From: Nocardia fluminea
Lineage (GTDB): Bacteria > Actinomycetota > Actinomycetes > Mycobacteriales > Mycobacteriaceae
Assembly (NCBI RefSeq): GCF_002846365.1
Contig: NZ_PJMW01000002.1
Span: forward strand, 1,302,001-1,366,000
Reading direction: 5' to 3'
Length of the DNA: 64,000 nucleotides
The notes under the pieces are model-generated. The model did not search any database, had not been told where the DNA came from, and saw only the letters and a list, made by a program, of their open reading frames with translations. Within the stretch, counting starts at the first letter, position 1. The number at the start of each line of letters is the position of its first letter. A program made the translations under genes and the position numbers. This document shows, piece after piece, positions 63,307 to 64,000 of this stretch.

Positions 63307-63931
63307 CGTCGATACCGAGTTCGGCGAGCAGGCCCGTCACGCGATGGCCGATGTCGTCGCGGATGGGCCGCACCAGCTCGGTCTCCAGTCCGGCCGGATC
63401 GTCGATGATCCACTCCTCGTAGCGCACCCCCGGCACCAGCGGACAGGTATCGCCGCAGCCCATCGTGACGATCACGTCGGCGGCGCGGATGATCTCGTCG
63501 GTCCACGGTTTCGGGTACTCGCGCGAGATGTCGACGCCGACCTCCGCCATCACCGCCACCGCGGCCGGATTGAGCTGCCCGCTGGGCACCGATCCACCCG
63601 ACCACGCCACCGCCCGCCCCATCGCCAGCTCTTCGAAGTAGCCGAGCGCCATCTGCGACCGGCCCGCGTTGTGCGTACACAGGAACAGCACCGTCGGGCG
63701 CGGCCGGGCGACCTTGCCCTCGAGTTTGGCCAGCGCCTGCAACCGTTGCCGCCCGAACCGCTCAGCCAGGAGCGGTAGGTACAGGGTCACAGTCGCCCTG
63801 GCGGCGAAATCCTCGTAGGAGGTGTGCAGGTAGCGGTGGATCGTCTCCAGCTCGAACATCGTCGCGAATTCTTCACGCAGCCGCACCTCAGCACGGTCGA
63901 GCGCGTCGGAGTGCTCCGCAATATCGACCAC
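63263..63931 (-). CDS. ArsC-type arsenate reductase with N-terminal helical domain
   Basis: A 222-residue protein: helical N-terminal domain of about 75 residues (IHRYLHTSYEDFAARATVTLYLPLLAERF), then a low-molecular-weight phosphatase fold with P-loop FLCTHNAGRSQ at about 83-93 and VTMGCGDTCPLVPG near 155 providing further Cys. This is the mycothiol/thioredoxin-linked arsenate reductase type of actinobacteria. Its 3' end overlaps the amidase gene by 44 bp. No arsenic transporter or ArsR is in view. Confidence 0.88.
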   Translation of the reverse strand: MVDIAEHSDALDRAEVRLREEFATMFELETIHRYLHTSYEDFAARATVTLYLPLLAERFGRQRLQALAKLEGKVARPRPTVLFLCTHNAGRSQMALGYFEELAMGRAVAWSGGSVPSGQLNPAAVAVMAEVGVDISREYPKPWTDEIIRAADVIVTMGCGDTCPLVPGVRYEEWIIDDPAGLETELVRPIRDDIGHRVTGLLAELGIDVIDPVDTPPSSRTA

Positions 63932-64000
63932 CCCTCAACACTTACCCGAATCCGGGCCATACGCAAACGCCCGGGCCGATCACCCCTCGATCGACCGGCC

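Overview
The window is high-GC actinobacterial DNA, most likely from Nocardia or a close Mycobacteriales relative. The evidence is gene order. Leaving aside two inserted elements, the chromosomal genes follow the Mycobacterium tuberculosis order Rv3644c to Rv3683: holB, topA, cspA, a MrfA-type helicase, a tad pilus locus, ssd, the 6C small RNA, an HAD phosphatase, a Fic-like protein, dppD/C/B/A, acs, a holin-like protein, ephE, marP, a CoA-type NUDIX gene, a TlpA-like thioredoxin, nth, a crp/glxR regulator, a metallo-beta-lactamase-fold protein, RidA, two Get3/ArsA-like ATPases, whiB4, a penicillin-binding protein with a PASTA domain, and a calcineurin-like phosphoesterase. nhaA sits between acs and the holin-like gene.

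Region 1 (1 to about 11,585) is an integrative and conjugative element of the AICE type, inserted at the 3' end of a tRNA-Thr(CGT) gene. Its right end is integrase, excisionase and a RepSA-like initiator. Before these come transfer genes (an FtsK-type translocase, DUF2637 spread-like membrane protein, a separate TraB N-terminal-like membrane protein), a small cytosine-5 methylase, and a regulatory block (GntR repressor, HD protein, NUDIX protein, XRE regulator, Pra-like activator). The left end is outside the window or not recognisable.

Region 2 (11.6 to 19.2 kb) is core DNA replication, topology and repair: holB, topA, cspA and a DEAD/DEAH helicase.

Region 3 (19.5 to 31.1 kb) is a tad/flp-type pilus locus on the minus strand (ssd, tadA, tadB, tadC, pilin, two TadE-like genes). 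A Tn554-like element of about 5.4 kb (20,575 to about 25,946) has landed inside the DUF4244 pilin gene and split it in two. The element carries tnpA, tnpB and tnpC plus a two-gene cargo (a small proline-rich protein and a DUF6338 membrane protein). tnpA itself seems to need a +1 frameshift. The locus also has two minisatellites, one about 700 bp long between tadB and tadC.

Region 4 (31.2 to 59.6 kb) is the conserved core block: peptide uptake (dpp), acetate activation (acs), sodium/proton exchange (nhaA), periplasmic protease marP, DNA repair (nth), cAMP-type regulation (crp), redox regulation (whiB4) and cell-wall synthesis (PBP). Long perfect hairpins mark the ends of convergent units.

Region 5 (59.6 to 64 kb) holds tRNA-Pro(CGG), a small membrane protein, a GntR/FCD regulator, an allophanate-hydrolase-type amidase and an ArsC-like arsenate reductase.
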